Below are positions 44,045-51,830 of a DNA stretch of 64,000 nucleotides, one piece after another. Origin of the DNA: JADMIH01 sp036399775 (GTDB lineage: Bacteria; Chloroflexota; Chloroflexia; QHBQ01; JADMIH01). The first letter of the stretch is position 1, and every line of letters begins with the position of its first letter. Under the pieces are notes generated by a model, which saw only the letters and a list, made by a program, of their open reading frames with translations, ran no database searches and had not been told where the DNA came from. The stretch spans positions 248,001 to 312,000 of the forward strand of contig DASWMJ010000084.1 of assembly GCA_036399775.1 (NCBI GenBank), given 5' to 3'. Both the position numbers and the translations under genes were made by a program.

Positions 44045-45670
44045 ATGCCCTCACGCCAACATATAAACCCAGAAATCACCGTCATCGAGAACGCCCACAT
44101 CTACACGATGGACCATGCCGCGCCGCACGCCCAGGCCATTGCCATGCAAGGTGGGCATATCATAGCAGCAGGCACCACAGAAGAGATAAAGCAGATACCA
44201 GGCGTCACGCGCAGGATAGACGCTCAGGGCAGGGCCATCATCCCCGGCCTGATAGACGCCCACATACACTTCCTCGCGTACTCTCGCAGCCTCAGCAAGA
44301 TAAACCTGGATGGGGTGAGATCGAAGGTAGAGGCGTTGGAGCAGGTGGCGCAGAAGGCGCGGGAGCTTGGGCCGGGGCGCTGGGTGCTCGGTGGAGGGTG
44401 GAACCACAACCTCTGGGACCCCCCCGCCTTCCCCACGCGCCATGACCTCGATAGGGCGGCCCCTGAAAACCCGGTCTACCTCGACCGCAAGGACCTGCAT
44501 AGCTGCTGGGTGAACAGCCTCGCCCTCCACAAAGCAGGCGTGACCGCTGACACCCCCGACCCGCCAGGCGCGGCTATCGGGCGAGACGACGTGGGCGAAC
44601 CCAACGGTATGTTCTACGAGAGCGCGGTCGCCATCATGCGCCGTGCCATAGACGAGGAACCGGATGATGCCTTGACCGTTATGCGGCATGGCTTCGGCGT
44701 GCTGGCAAGCATGGGGGTGACCGGCTTCCACGACTGCGAGGGGCCGGACGCCTTCGCCGCCTTCCAGCAGCTAGACGCACAGGGCGAGATGGATATGCGC
44801 GTGGTCATCCTCCTGCCATATAACAGGCTGGACGAGGCAATCAGCCTGGGACTGCGGACTGGTTTCGGCTCGGAGAGGCTGCGGCTAGGCCCTGTCAAGA
44901 TATTCAGCGACGGCGCGCTTGGCTCCAAGACCGCGCAGATGCTTGAGCCATACGAAGGCTACCCGAACGATTGCGGCATAGCAACTATCCCCCAGGAGGA
45001 GATGGAGCAAGCCGTCATGCGTGCTGCCGTAGCGGGCATCCCCTCCGCCATCCATGCCATAGGCGATGCCGCTAACCGCCGCGTGCTGGACGCCTTCGAG
45101 AGGGCTTGCAAAGTCAACCCGAAACGTGATGCGCTCTTACATAGGATAGAGCACGCCCAGCTTCTCCACCCCGACGACATCCCGCGCTTCGCCCAACTGG
45201 GTGTCGTCGCGTCAATGCAGCCCATACACGCCACGTCCGACATGCATGCCGCCGACCGCCTGTGGGGAGAGCGCGCCCGCTACGGCTACGCCTGGCGCAG
45301 CGTCCTGGACACGGGCGCGCTTCTGGCATTCGGCTCCGACGCGCCGGTGGAGACGCCCAACCCATTCGTGGGCATACACGCCGCCGTGACGCGCCAGGAC
45401 GAGCACGGCCAGCCGGAGGGCGGCTGGTATCCCCAGGAGCGACTGACCGTAGAAGAAGCGGTGCGTGCCTACACCGAGAGCGCAGCCCGATCCGCACCCT
45501 ATCTATCCGCGGTAACGGGCACCCTCACACCAGGCTCGGTAGCCGACCTGCTGCTGCTAGACCGCGACATCTTCACGGTAGACCCCTCGGAGATAAAGGA
45601 CGCCCACCCCCTGGCAACCCTAACCGGCGGCAAAGCCATATACGACCCTAACGGTATATTCAGGAGCTAA
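44045..45670 (+). CDS. YtcJ-like metal-dependent amidohydrolase
   Basis: A 541-residue amidohydrolase-superfamily enzyme. Metal ligands are visible as DAHIHF near residue 77, IHAIGDAANR near 339 and RIEHAQ near 365, and the conserved Asp in FGSDAPVETPNPF near 430; SDGALGSKTA also matches the YtcJ subgroup. It hydrolyses an amide or related C-N bond, but the substrate cannot be inferred. CAGGAG precedes the ATG. It is divergent from gpsA through a shared palindromic promoter region. Length (about 540) is standard for the subgroup. Confidence 0.87.
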   Translation: MPSRQHINPEITVIENAHIYTMDHAAPHAQAIAMQGGHIIAAGTTEEIKQIPGVTRRIDAQGRAIIPGLIDAHIHFLAYSRSLSKINLDGVRSKVEALEQVAQKARELGPGRWVLGGGWNHNLWDPPAFPTRHDLDRAAPENPVYLDRKDLHSCWVNSLALHKAGVTADTPDPPGAAIGRDDVGEPNGMFYESAVAIMRRAIDEEPDDALTVMRHGFGVLASMGVTGFHDCEGPDAFAAFQQLDAQGEMDMRVVILLPYNRLDEAISLGLRTGFGSERLRLGPVKIFSDGALGSKTAQMLEPYEGYPNDCGIATIPQEEMEQAVMRAAVAGIPSAIHAIGDAANRRVLDAFERACKVNPKRDALLHRIEHAQLLHPDDIPRFAQLGVVASMQPIHATSDMHAADRLWGERARYGYAWRSVLDTGALLAFGSDAPVETPNPFVGIHAAVTRQDEHGQPEGGWYPQERLTVEEAVRAYTESAARSAPYLSAVTGTLTPGSVADLLLLDRDIFTVDPSEIKDAHPLATLTGGKAIYDPNGIFRS

Positions 45671-45679
45671 CTATAAAAA

Positions 45680-45754
45680 TAGGGATCAGGGATCAGTATT
45701 GCTAATTCACTGACCCCTGATCCCTGATCCCTGATCCCTGATCCCTGATCCCTA
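45680..45754. repeat. Inverted GGATCAG/CTGATCC heptad array between convergent genes
   Basis: A short left part (45681-45697) and a longer right part (45709-45753) of 7-bp units form an inverted pair. The CTA at 45752-45754 is the TAG stop of the minus-strand gene. Confidence 0.8.
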
Positions 45755-46624
45755 CGTCCCCGAACGGTCGTTGCGCGTATCGCCTGGGTGGGGAGGCTCC
45801 CCGTCACCTGCCGTGTCGTCCTCATCGCCCAGCGCGCCGGTCTTGTAGTTGCCCTTCCGCTTCTTTGTGCCGGTCTCGGTGCCGCCGGACTCAGGCGACG
45901 CGGGCGCACCTGAGTCGTCACCCTCGTCGGCCATAGCAAGCGCTTCGTCACCCATCTTGTTGATGCGGTCCATAGCCTCATCGGCGTCGCGCTCCATGCC
46001 GGCCATCGCCTGGTCGAAGTCGCGGTCCATATTGGACTTGGCCTGCTCTGCTTCTCGGTCCATTGTATCCATCGCCTGCTTAGCCTCAGCATCCATGCCG
46101 TGCATGGCCTGGCTCACATCGTCCGCCACATCGTCCACTGCTTCCCCGGCTTCGTCGGCCAGATCGGCTCCCTCGGTAGCGCCGTTGTGGCTCATGCGCT
46201 GCACGTATTCCTGCGCCTTCTCCGCCCCCTGCTCCACTACCGACTTCGCCATCTCAGCGCCCTTCTCGGCTGCCGACCTGGCACGCTCCGCGCCCTCACC
46301 CGACACGGACTTTGCTTTCTCCGCGCCCTGCTCGGCCATACTCTTTGCCTTGTCCAGACCTTCCACTATAGCCTGGCGGCTGCGCTGGATAGTCTCCTCT
46401 ATCTCCGGCCTGCGCTCCTCGACCATGCGTTGCGCCTGGACCGATAGGTCGTCCACGCGCCGCCCCAGGTCGTCCAGCCTCACACGCAATTCGTCGCGCA
46501 TCTGCCGTGACCGTTCATTATTCGCAATAGCCACGGCCACCCCGACGGCAAGCGCGCCAAAGGCCACCGCGAGGCCTAATCCCTTCCCAAAGAGTTCTTC
46601 ACCCGATGATCTCTCTCCAGCCAT
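45752..46624 (-). CDS. Membrane-anchored LEA/apolipoprotein-like coiled-coil protein
   Basis: A 290-residue protein with one N-terminal membrane segment (about residues 13-34) followed by a long, highly charged helical region. Eleven-residue-like repeats such as KAKSMAEQGAEKAKS, ERARSAAEKGAEMAKS and EKAQEYVQRM resemble LEA group 3 and apolipoprotein amphipathic helices; a second set is based on AKQAMDTMDREAEQA. The C-terminus is Gly/Asp/Glu-rich and disordered. YtxH-type proteins share this layout. A role in desiccation or envelope stress is possible but not shown. A strong AAGGAGG precedes the ATG. Confidence 0.75.
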   Translation of the reverse strand: MAGERSSGEELFGKGLGLAVAFGALAVGVAVAIANNERSRQMRDELRVRLDDLGRRVDDLSVQAQRMVEERRPEIEETIQRSRQAIVEGLDKAKSMAEQGAEKAKSVSGEGAERARSAAEKGAEMAKSVVEQGAEKAQEYVQRMSHNGATEGADLADEAGEAVDDVADDVSQAMHGMDAEAKQAMDTMDREAEQAKSNMDRDFDQAMAGMERDADEAMDRINKMGDEALAMADEGDDSGAPASPESGGTETGTKKRKGNYKTGALGDEDDTAGDGEPPHPGDTRNDRSGT

Positions 46625-46683
46625 TTCCTACCTCCTTATATCAGTTCCAAGTTCCAAGTACCGAGTGCTGAGTTCCTTACGTT

Positions 46684-47532
46684 TCACGTTTCACGCATGC
46701 GTCCCACTATCCCCTTCATCAACCTTATGAAGCGTGGGCGAGATTCTTCGGCTACCAGCAGCACTTCTTCGTGGTTGACAGGCTCTTCGCTGCCTGCGAG
46801 AGCCATATTGGTGATATTGGATATACCTACAACCTTCATGCCACCATGCACCGCCACCAGCGTTTCCGGCACGGTAGACATCCCAACCGCGTCCGCGCCC
46901 CACTGTCTCAGGAGGCGAAGCTCGGCCCCCGTCTCGTAGTTCGGCCCGGCGACTACTATGTATACGCCCCTCCGCAGAGTTATGTTGCACTCCGCCGCCA
47001 CTTCCATAGCCAACTTTCGCAGGCCGAGGTCGTAGGCCGGGTTCATGGCGGGGAAGCGCGGCCCTAGCTCCGGGTCGTTCGGCCCCATGAGCGGGTTGTG
47101 CCCTCCCCACCCCAGCATGTTGACGTGGTCCTCTATCAGCATCAGGTCGCCCGCCCGGAAATCGGGGTTGAGGCCCCCCGCCGCGTTGGTCACGACCAGC
47201 GTATGCGCGCCCAACGCCCGCATCACGCGCACCGGGAAAGTCACCTGCTGGAGGCTATACCCCTCATAATAGTGGAGCCGCCCCTGCATCACAAGCACCC
47301 GTGTGCCCTCCAGCTCCCCCAGCACTAGCCTCCCCACGTGCCCTATAACCGAAGATTGAGCAAACCCCGGCACCTCCGAGTAAGGCAGCGAGGCCACAGC
47401 CTTCACCTCATCCGCCAGCGCCCCCAACCCCGAACCGAGGATGATGCCCACCTGCGGGGACCACCCTTCAGGCAGATAACGCCGAATAGCTTCCGTCGTG
47501 AGCGTTATCCTCTCCCGCAAATCGTTTGCCAT
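46684..47532 (-). CDS. punA: Purine nucleoside phosphorylase
   Basis: A 282-residue trimeric-type purine nucleoside phosphorylase, cleaving purine nucleosides with phosphate to base and ribose-1-phosphate. Motifs: IILGSGLGALADEV near residue 29, the phosphate-site region MQGRLHYYEGY near 86, VTNAAGGLN near 114, GPNYETGAELR near 192, GMSTVPE near 218 and GISNITNMA near 240. The Asn of the last motif fits 6-oxopurine specificity, though MTA use is not excluded. The ATG at 47532 has AGGGGGC upstream; an in-frame extension to 47604 lacks support. The TGA stop lies in a CGTGAAA heptad. It may feed purine salvage linked to the SAM cycle nearby. Confidence 0.9.
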   Translation of the reverse strand: MANDLRERITLTTEAIRRYLPEGWSPQVGIILGSGLGALADEVKAVASLPYSEVPGFAQSSVIGHVGRLVLGELEGTRVLVMQGRLHYYEGYSLQQVTFPVRVMRALGAHTLVVTNAAGGLNPDFRAGDLMLIEDHVNMLGWGGHNPLMGPNDPELGPRFPAMNPAYDLGLRKLAMEVAAECNITLRRGVYIVVAGPNYETGAELRLLRQWGADAVGMSTVPETLVAVHGGMKVVGISNITNMALAGSEEPVNHEEVLLVAEESRPRFIRLMKGIVGRMRET

Positions 47533-47597
47533 ATGATAAGCCCCCTGATTTCTCTTACCCCGAATAACCAGCCGGATAGAATCGAACCCTCTAGCCC

Positions 47598-47715
47598 CTG
47601 TCATTCTGAGCGAAGCGAAGAATCTCGCTCCTCGCGCATAATCTTGCCATTGGACCTCTAAGAATAAGCATATACGCGAGGGACGAGATTCTTCGCTTCG
47701 CTCAGAATGACAGGG
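47598..47715. repeat. Inverted ATTCTGAGCG-family element (copy 2)
   Basis: Left arm 47598-47640 and right arm 47671-47715 are strong inverted repeats ending in CTGTCATTCTGAGCGAAG and its complement, with a 30-bp spacer. It lies between the PNP start and the iron-sulfur gene end. A 9-bp periodic repeat follows at 47768-47803, so the 274-bp gap holds repeats only. Confidence 0.85.
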
Positions 47716-47806
47716 ATGCAGGGGTGGTTTGCCCCAAACAGTCCGACTTCACACCCGACCTTATACATTAGCGAACTTTGTGTTCTTCGTGTCTTTGTGG
47801 TTCAAA

Positions 47807-50119
47807 TCACGTAGCTAAACTAGGCGGCTCTTCCCTTTCGGGGTCGCCCACACCCCCGCCCGTCGCCACAGGATCGGTATTGGTAGTGTCGCCGGGGTCC
47901 GGCAGGCTGCCATTACCCACAGGCTTCCCATCGCGCTTCATAGACAAAGCTACCAACTCTGACAAATCCATCAGCCGTATCTTATCGCCCGCGTCCTTCC
48001 CCTTGATACCGTCCTCGAACATAGAGGTACAGAAGGGGCAGGCGGCGGCCAGGGTGGGCGCGCCCGTAGCCAGCGCGTCGTCCATGCGGTTGCGGTTCAT
48101 GCGGCTGCCGACGTGCTCCTCTATCCACATGCGCCCTCCCCCCGCGCCGCAGCATAGCGCGTTGTTGCGCGTCCTCTTCATCTCCTTCAACTCCACGCCC
48201 GGTATCGCCTCAAGCACCGAGCGCGGCGCGTCGTACACGTCGTTGTAGCGGCCCAGGTAGCAGGGATCGTGGTAAGTGATAGCCTGCTCCACCCGGTTCG
48301 CCAGGGTGATGCGCCCCTCCTTAATGAGATAGTCCACGAACTCCGAGTGGTGCAGCACCTCGTAGTTGCCGCCGAACTGCGGGTACTCGTTCTTGATCGT
48401 GTTAAAGCAGTGAGGGCACGCGGTGATTATCTTCCTCACCCCGTAGGTGTTCATCACCTCGATATTCACCTGCGCCATCGTCTGGAAGAGGTATTCGTTC
48501 CCAGGGCGGCGCGCAGGGTCGCCGCAGCAACTCTCCTCCTTACCCAGGATGGCGAACTTCACCCCCGCCTCGTTGAGTATCTGCGCCAGCGACTGCGCGA
48601 TACGCTGGTTCCGCACGTCAAACGATCCCAGGCACCCGACCCAATAAAGCACCTCTAAAAGCGGCTCGGACGATTGCGGAATTCGGAGTGCGGATTGCGG
48701 AGTCTCCGCGCCCTCTGGCGATTCCGCATTCCGCACTCCGAATTCCGCATTAGCGAATAGGGGTCGGCCTTGCTCTTCGGCCTGGGCTGCCATCTCCGCC
48801 AGCGAAGGCACGTCCAGGCCCTCGGCCCAGGCGTCGCGCTGGTTGGGCGAGAACTCCCATGGGTTGCCCTTCTGCTCAAGGTTGCGGAAGAGACGCGCCA
48901 GCTCCGGGGGGAAGCGGCTCTCCTGCATCACAAGGTAGCGCCGCATGTCGGTTATCTTGGGCACGTGCTCGATAAACACGGGGCACGCCTCCATGCAGGC
49001 GCGGCAGGTGGTACACGACCAGAGCGTTTCATCCATGATCCAGCCGCCCACAAGTGGCATCTCCTCTGCCTGGTGGGTGCCATCCTGCTCCGCGCCCCCG
49101 ATCCTCTGCGTGGCAAGCTGCTGTAGGAAGCTCTTATTCTCGCGCTTCGCCATCGTAGCGGGTGCGACCTCCAGGAAGTGCTCTTGCAGGTCGAGTATCA
49201 ACTTTTTGGGCGAGAGGGGCTTATCGGTCAGCCATGCGGGGCAGGCGTCCTGGCAGCGCCCGCACTCCGTACAGGTGTAAGTGTCCATCAGGTCCTTCCA
49301 CCCCAGGTCCTCTATCGCCGCCACCCCCAGCGTCTTCTCGTTCTCGATGCGCTCTTCTATGTCGGTGATAGGCTCCATCGCGCCCTTCGGCCTCAACTCG
49401 TAGAAGAAGACGTTGAGAGGCGAGGTGAATATATGCAGGTGCTTTGAGTAGACGATATAGACCAGGAAGCCCAGCACAATGCCCAGGTGGGTGAAATAGG
49501 CGATGCCATGTATCAACGTCTGCACGTCCCTATCCAGCCCTGAGAAGAGCGCGCCCATGCCCACCGAGAAGGGCCGCCAGTCGGCACCCTCGTTCCCCAG
49601 GTTGATGCGTATGCCCTGCAACACGAGGGCTGAGATCATCAGCAGTGAGATAGCGCCCAGGATGCCGAGCGCGCCCAGGCTGTCAGTGAGGCGCTCTGGT
49701 TTGGTAACGAGCCGACGCCAGAAGAAGGAGGCCATCGCCACCAGCACCAGCACTTGCACGAGGTCAACAAAGAGGAGCCAGCCGGGGTTATCGTTGAAGA
49801 AGGGCACTTCCAGCCCAGGAAAAAAGCCCTGCGCGAAGAGGACCAGAGTGGTGACCTGGATAACCAGGAAGCCCCAGAAGGTGACGAAATGGGCGATACC
49901 CGCCACCGTGTACGACTTGCGGCTGTACATCCTGAACTGGCCCATGACGTACACGCCGAACAGCTTGAGTCGCGTGCCCCAGTTGCCGAACCGCTTGTTG
50001 TCTCTCCCCATGAGAGTGAATTGCAACAACTGGTTCGCCCGGAAAAGGAACCAGCCGACACACACCACCATCATCGCCACGAGAAGCGCGTACCAGTACC
50101 ACTCCGTTGTAGGTACCAT
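47807..50119 (-). CDS. Membrane heterodisulfide-reductase-like iron-sulfur protein
   Basis: A 770-residue fusion of three parts. Residues 1-240 contain about five or six membrane helices resembling a nitrate-reductase-gamma-type cytochrome b subunit. Residues about 270-380 hold two [4Fe-4S] motifs, CTECGRCQDACP and CTTCRACMEACP. Residues about 490-735 hold two CCG domains (ESCCGDPARR, ALCCGAGGGR, with HDPCYLGRY), as in HdrD and GlpC. It is likely a quinone-linked electron carrier; the soluble partner is unknown and no ETF or dehydrogenase gene is adjacent. Residues about 456-483 come from an in-frame inverted heptad element (48671-48752). AAGGAGCC precedes the ATG. Confidence 0.88.
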   Translation of the reverse strand: MVPTTEWYWYALLVAMMVVCVGWFLFRANQLLQFTLMGRDNKRFGNWGTRLKLFGVYVMGQFRMYSRKSYTVAGIAHFVTFWGFLVIQVTTLVLFAQGFFPGLEVPFFNDNPGWLLFVDLVQVLVLVAMASFFWRRLVTKPERLTDSLGALGILGAISLLMISALVLQGIRINLGNEGADWRPFSVGMGALFSGLDRDVQTLIHGIAYFTHLGIVLGFLVYIVYSKHLHIFTSPLNVFFYELRPKGAMEPITDIEERIENEKTLGVAAIEDLGWKDLMDTYTCTECGRCQDACPAWLTDKPLSPKKLILDLQEHFLEVAPATMAKRENKSFLQQLATQRIGGAEQDGTHQAEEMPLVGGWIMDETLWSCTTCRACMEACPVFIEHVPKITDMRRYLVMQESRFPPELARLFRNLEQKGNPWEFSPNQRDAWAEGLDVPSLAEMAAQAEEQGRPLFANAEFGVRNAESPEGAETPQSALRIPQSSEPLLEVLYWVGCLGSFDVRNQRIAQSLAQILNEAGVKFAILGKEESCCGDPARRPGNEYLFQTMAQVNIEVMNTYGVRKIITACPHCFNTIKNEYPQFGGNYEVLHHSEFVDYLIKEGRITLANRVEQAITYHDPCYLGRYNDVYDAPRSVLEAIPGVELKEMKRTRNNALCCGAGGGRMWIEEHVGSRMNRNRMDDALATGAPTLAAACPFCTSMFEDGIKGKDAGDKIRLMDLSELVALSMKRDGKPVGNGSLPDPGDTTNTDPVATGGGVGDPEREEPPSLAT
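48671..48752. repeat. Inverted heptad element inside the iron-sulfur protein gene
   Basis: Left part 48673-48702 (ATTGCGG, GTGCGGA units) and right part 48721-48750 (ATTCCGC, ACTCCGA units) are inverted arrays around an 18-bp spacer, in frame. It adds a stretch rich in Ala, Glu, Pro, Gln and Ser between the ferredoxin and CCG domains. Confidence 0.85.
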
Positions 50120-50353
50120 ACCGTGAGGCTCCTTAGTCTAGTGCTGAGTAACGAGTACCAGGTGCAGGCATGTACGTCAGGTAGGCAGGAAATTCGAGAA
50201 GGAGAGTTGCCGGTGCCCGGCGCAGCCTAAATGGGCGTAGCACGTTTTACGCCACGCGAGGATGATAAACCATCGAACGCGAAACCTCAAGTGGAGAAAA
50301 TAACTGTGGGCGGTGGAAGTTTACAATTAGCCGTACCCTGGCTGAAGTCAAGC

Positions 50354-50383
50354 TTGACACTCCATGCCGGGTTGTGCTATGAT
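50354..50383 (+). promoter_or_regulatory. Promoter of the SAM-cycle operon
   Basis: TTGACA (50354-50359), an 18-bp spacer and TATGAT (50378-50383) with the extended TGC. Initiation near 50390 places the riboswitch at the very start of the mRNA. Confidence 0.7.
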
Positions 50384-50414
50384 TCAGGTCGCGTCGAGCT
50401 AACTAAATATTGTG

Positions 50415-50529
50415 GCTCTTATCGAGATGGGCGGAGGGATCGGCCCCGTGAAGCCCGGCAACCGGGTCCAGCTTTTGCCGGACCGTTGGTGCCAAATCCG
50501 GCAGGTCTGCGGACCTGAAAGATGAGAGA
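50415..50529 (+). promoter_or_regulatory. SAM-I (S-box) riboswitch
   Basis: All S-box landmarks are present: P1 strands CTCTTATC (50416-50423) and GATGAGAG (50521-50528), the GGCGGAGGGAT core, GAAGCCCGGCAACC, a P3 hairpin (CCAGCTTTTGCCGGACC region), GGTGCCAAATCC and GACCTGAAAGATGAG. Binding of SAM should stabilise P1 and permit the terminator just downstream. It controls the mtnA-led operon for SAM recycling. Confidence 0.95.
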
Positions 50530-50552
50530 GAGACATACCCTTGCTATGCTCT

Positions 50553-50579
50553 GTTCTCTCATGCCGAGAGAACTTTTTT
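50553..50579 (+). terminator. Riboswitch-controlled intrinsic terminator
   Basis: GTTCTCTC (50553-50560) and GAGAGAAC (50566-50573) form a perfect 8-bp stem followed by six T. Upstream GAGAGAGAGAC, which overlaps the 3' P1 strand, can pair with the GTTCTCTC arm to make the antiterminator when SAM is low. Confidence 0.85.
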
Positions 50580-50600
50580 AATGCTCATGGCATCTCTTTT

Positions 50601-51755
50601 ATGCACAATAACAGCCTAAATAGCCTCAGCTTCCCAACAGGGGGCGAAGTCCCTCAGCCTGTAGAGTGGCTGCCTGACGGCACTCTCATGCTGGTGGACC
50701 AGACCGCCCTTCCCGCGCGGTTGGTGCGCCTCTACTGCCGCTCGATAGACGATCTGGCAGGCGCTATACGCACCCTCAAAGTGCGTGGCGCGCCCGCTAT
50801 CGGCATCGCCGCTGCTTACGGTCTCTGCCTCGCCGCCAACCTCTCCACCGCGCCCGACGCCTCCTCCCTCTTGACCGACCTGGAATCCGCCGCCACGACC
50901 CTGCGGAGCACCCGGCCCACCGCCGTCAACCTGGCCTGGGCCTTAGACAAGGTGCTTGCCGCCGCCCGTTCAGCCGCCGCGTCGGGAGAAGTCCGGCTGG
51001 TGCTGGAAGCGATCTTAGCCGAAGCGCAGCTTATAGACCGCGAGAACCAGGAAGGCAATAGGCGCATGGGCGAGCACGGCGCGCAACTCCTCAGCGACGG
51101 CATGAACGTGCTGACCCACTGCAACACGGGGCCATTAGCCGCCGGGGGCATCGGCTCGGCGCTCGGCCTCCTCTACACCGCCCACCGCCAGGGCAAGCAC
51201 CTCCACGCCTGGGTAGACGAGACCCGCCCTCTCCTTCAGGGAGCGCGCCTCACCACCTGGGAGCTTACCTGCTGGGGTATACCATGCACCCTCATAGCCG
51301 ACAACATGGCGGCCTCTATCATGGCAGCAGGCAGGGTAGACGCCGTGCTGGTGGGCGCGGACCGCATAGCCGCGAATGGCGATGTGGCGAATAAGATCGG
51401 CACTTACGGCCTCGCGGTGCTAGCCAACGCCCACAACATCCCCTTCTACGTCGCGGCACCCAATTCCACGATTGACCTCACCGTACCCACCGGCAGGGAG
51501 ATAAAGATAGAAGAGAGGCACGAGGACGAAGTTACGCATCACGGCGGCACGCGCCTGGCGCCGGAAGGTGTGCGGGTATACAACCCCGCGTTTGACGTTA
51601 CCCCTTCAGGGTTGGTTAGTAGTATAATTACCGAGTCCGGCGTACTGCGCCCTCCCTACAACGCATCGTTGGCTGCGAGCATTGCTGACGTTACCCGGCG
51701 ACTGAAGTCGCGGGCAACGATTACGAAGTCCGCCCACGCGGACTATGTCGGATAG
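50601..51755 (+). CDS. mtnA: S-methyl-5-thioribose-1-phosphate isomerase
   Basis: A 384-residue MtnA that converts methylthioribose-1-phosphate to methylthioribulose-1-phosphate in methionine salvage. Family motifs include VRGAPAIGIAAAYG near residue 66, THCNTGPLA near 172, DETRPLLQGARLT near 209, VGADRIAANGD near 251 and NKIGTYGLA. The ATG at 50601 is chosen because upstream in-frame starts lie in the riboswitch terminator; the ribosome binding site is poor. The last 20 or so residues (RRLKSRATITKSAHADYVG) are encoded by a palindromic repeat (51694-51809), so the native C-terminus was probably replaced. First gene of the SAM-cycle operon. Confidence 0.93.
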   Translation: MHNNSLNSLSFPTGGEVPQPVEWLPDGTLMLVDQTALPARLVRLYCRSIDDLAGAIRTLKVRGAPAIGIAAAYGLCLAANLSTAPDASSLLTDLESAATTLRSTRPTAVNLAWALDKVLAAARSAAASGEVRLVLEAILAEAQLIDRENQEGNRRMGEHGAQLLSDGMNVLTHCNTGPLAAGGIGSALGLLYTAHRQGKHLHAWVDETRPLLQGARLTTWELTCWGIPCTLIADNMAASIMAAGRVDAVLVGADRIAANGDVANKIGTYGLAVLANAHNIPFYVAAPNSTIDLTVPTGREIKIEERHEDEVTHHGGTRLAPEGVRVYNPAFDVTPSGLVSSIITESGVLRPPYNASLAASIADVTRRLKSRATITKSAHADYVG

Positions 51756-51809
51756 AGTAGTCGCCGAAGGGCGACTTTGTATGCGTAGCCCGCGACTCCA
51801 GTCGCCGGG
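51694..51809. repeat. Compound palindromic element (GCGACT/AGTCGC family) covering the mtnA 3' end
   Basis: Outer 22-bp arms 51694-51715 and 51788-51809 are inverted with one mismatch, and each holds an inner palindrome GCGACT-NN-AGTCGC. Two further hairpins lie between them: AGTCCG/CGGACT (51728-51745) and AGTCGCC/GGGCGACT (51757-51774). The mtnA stop at 51753-51755 is within the element. Confidence 0.85.
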
Positions 51810-51830
51810 CGGGCGTGGCGAAAGAGGCAC

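Noticed and set aside
50231..50518. Open frame overlapping the SAM riboswitch
   Set aside because: The RNA landmarks of the S-box explain this DNA; the translation shows no protein features.
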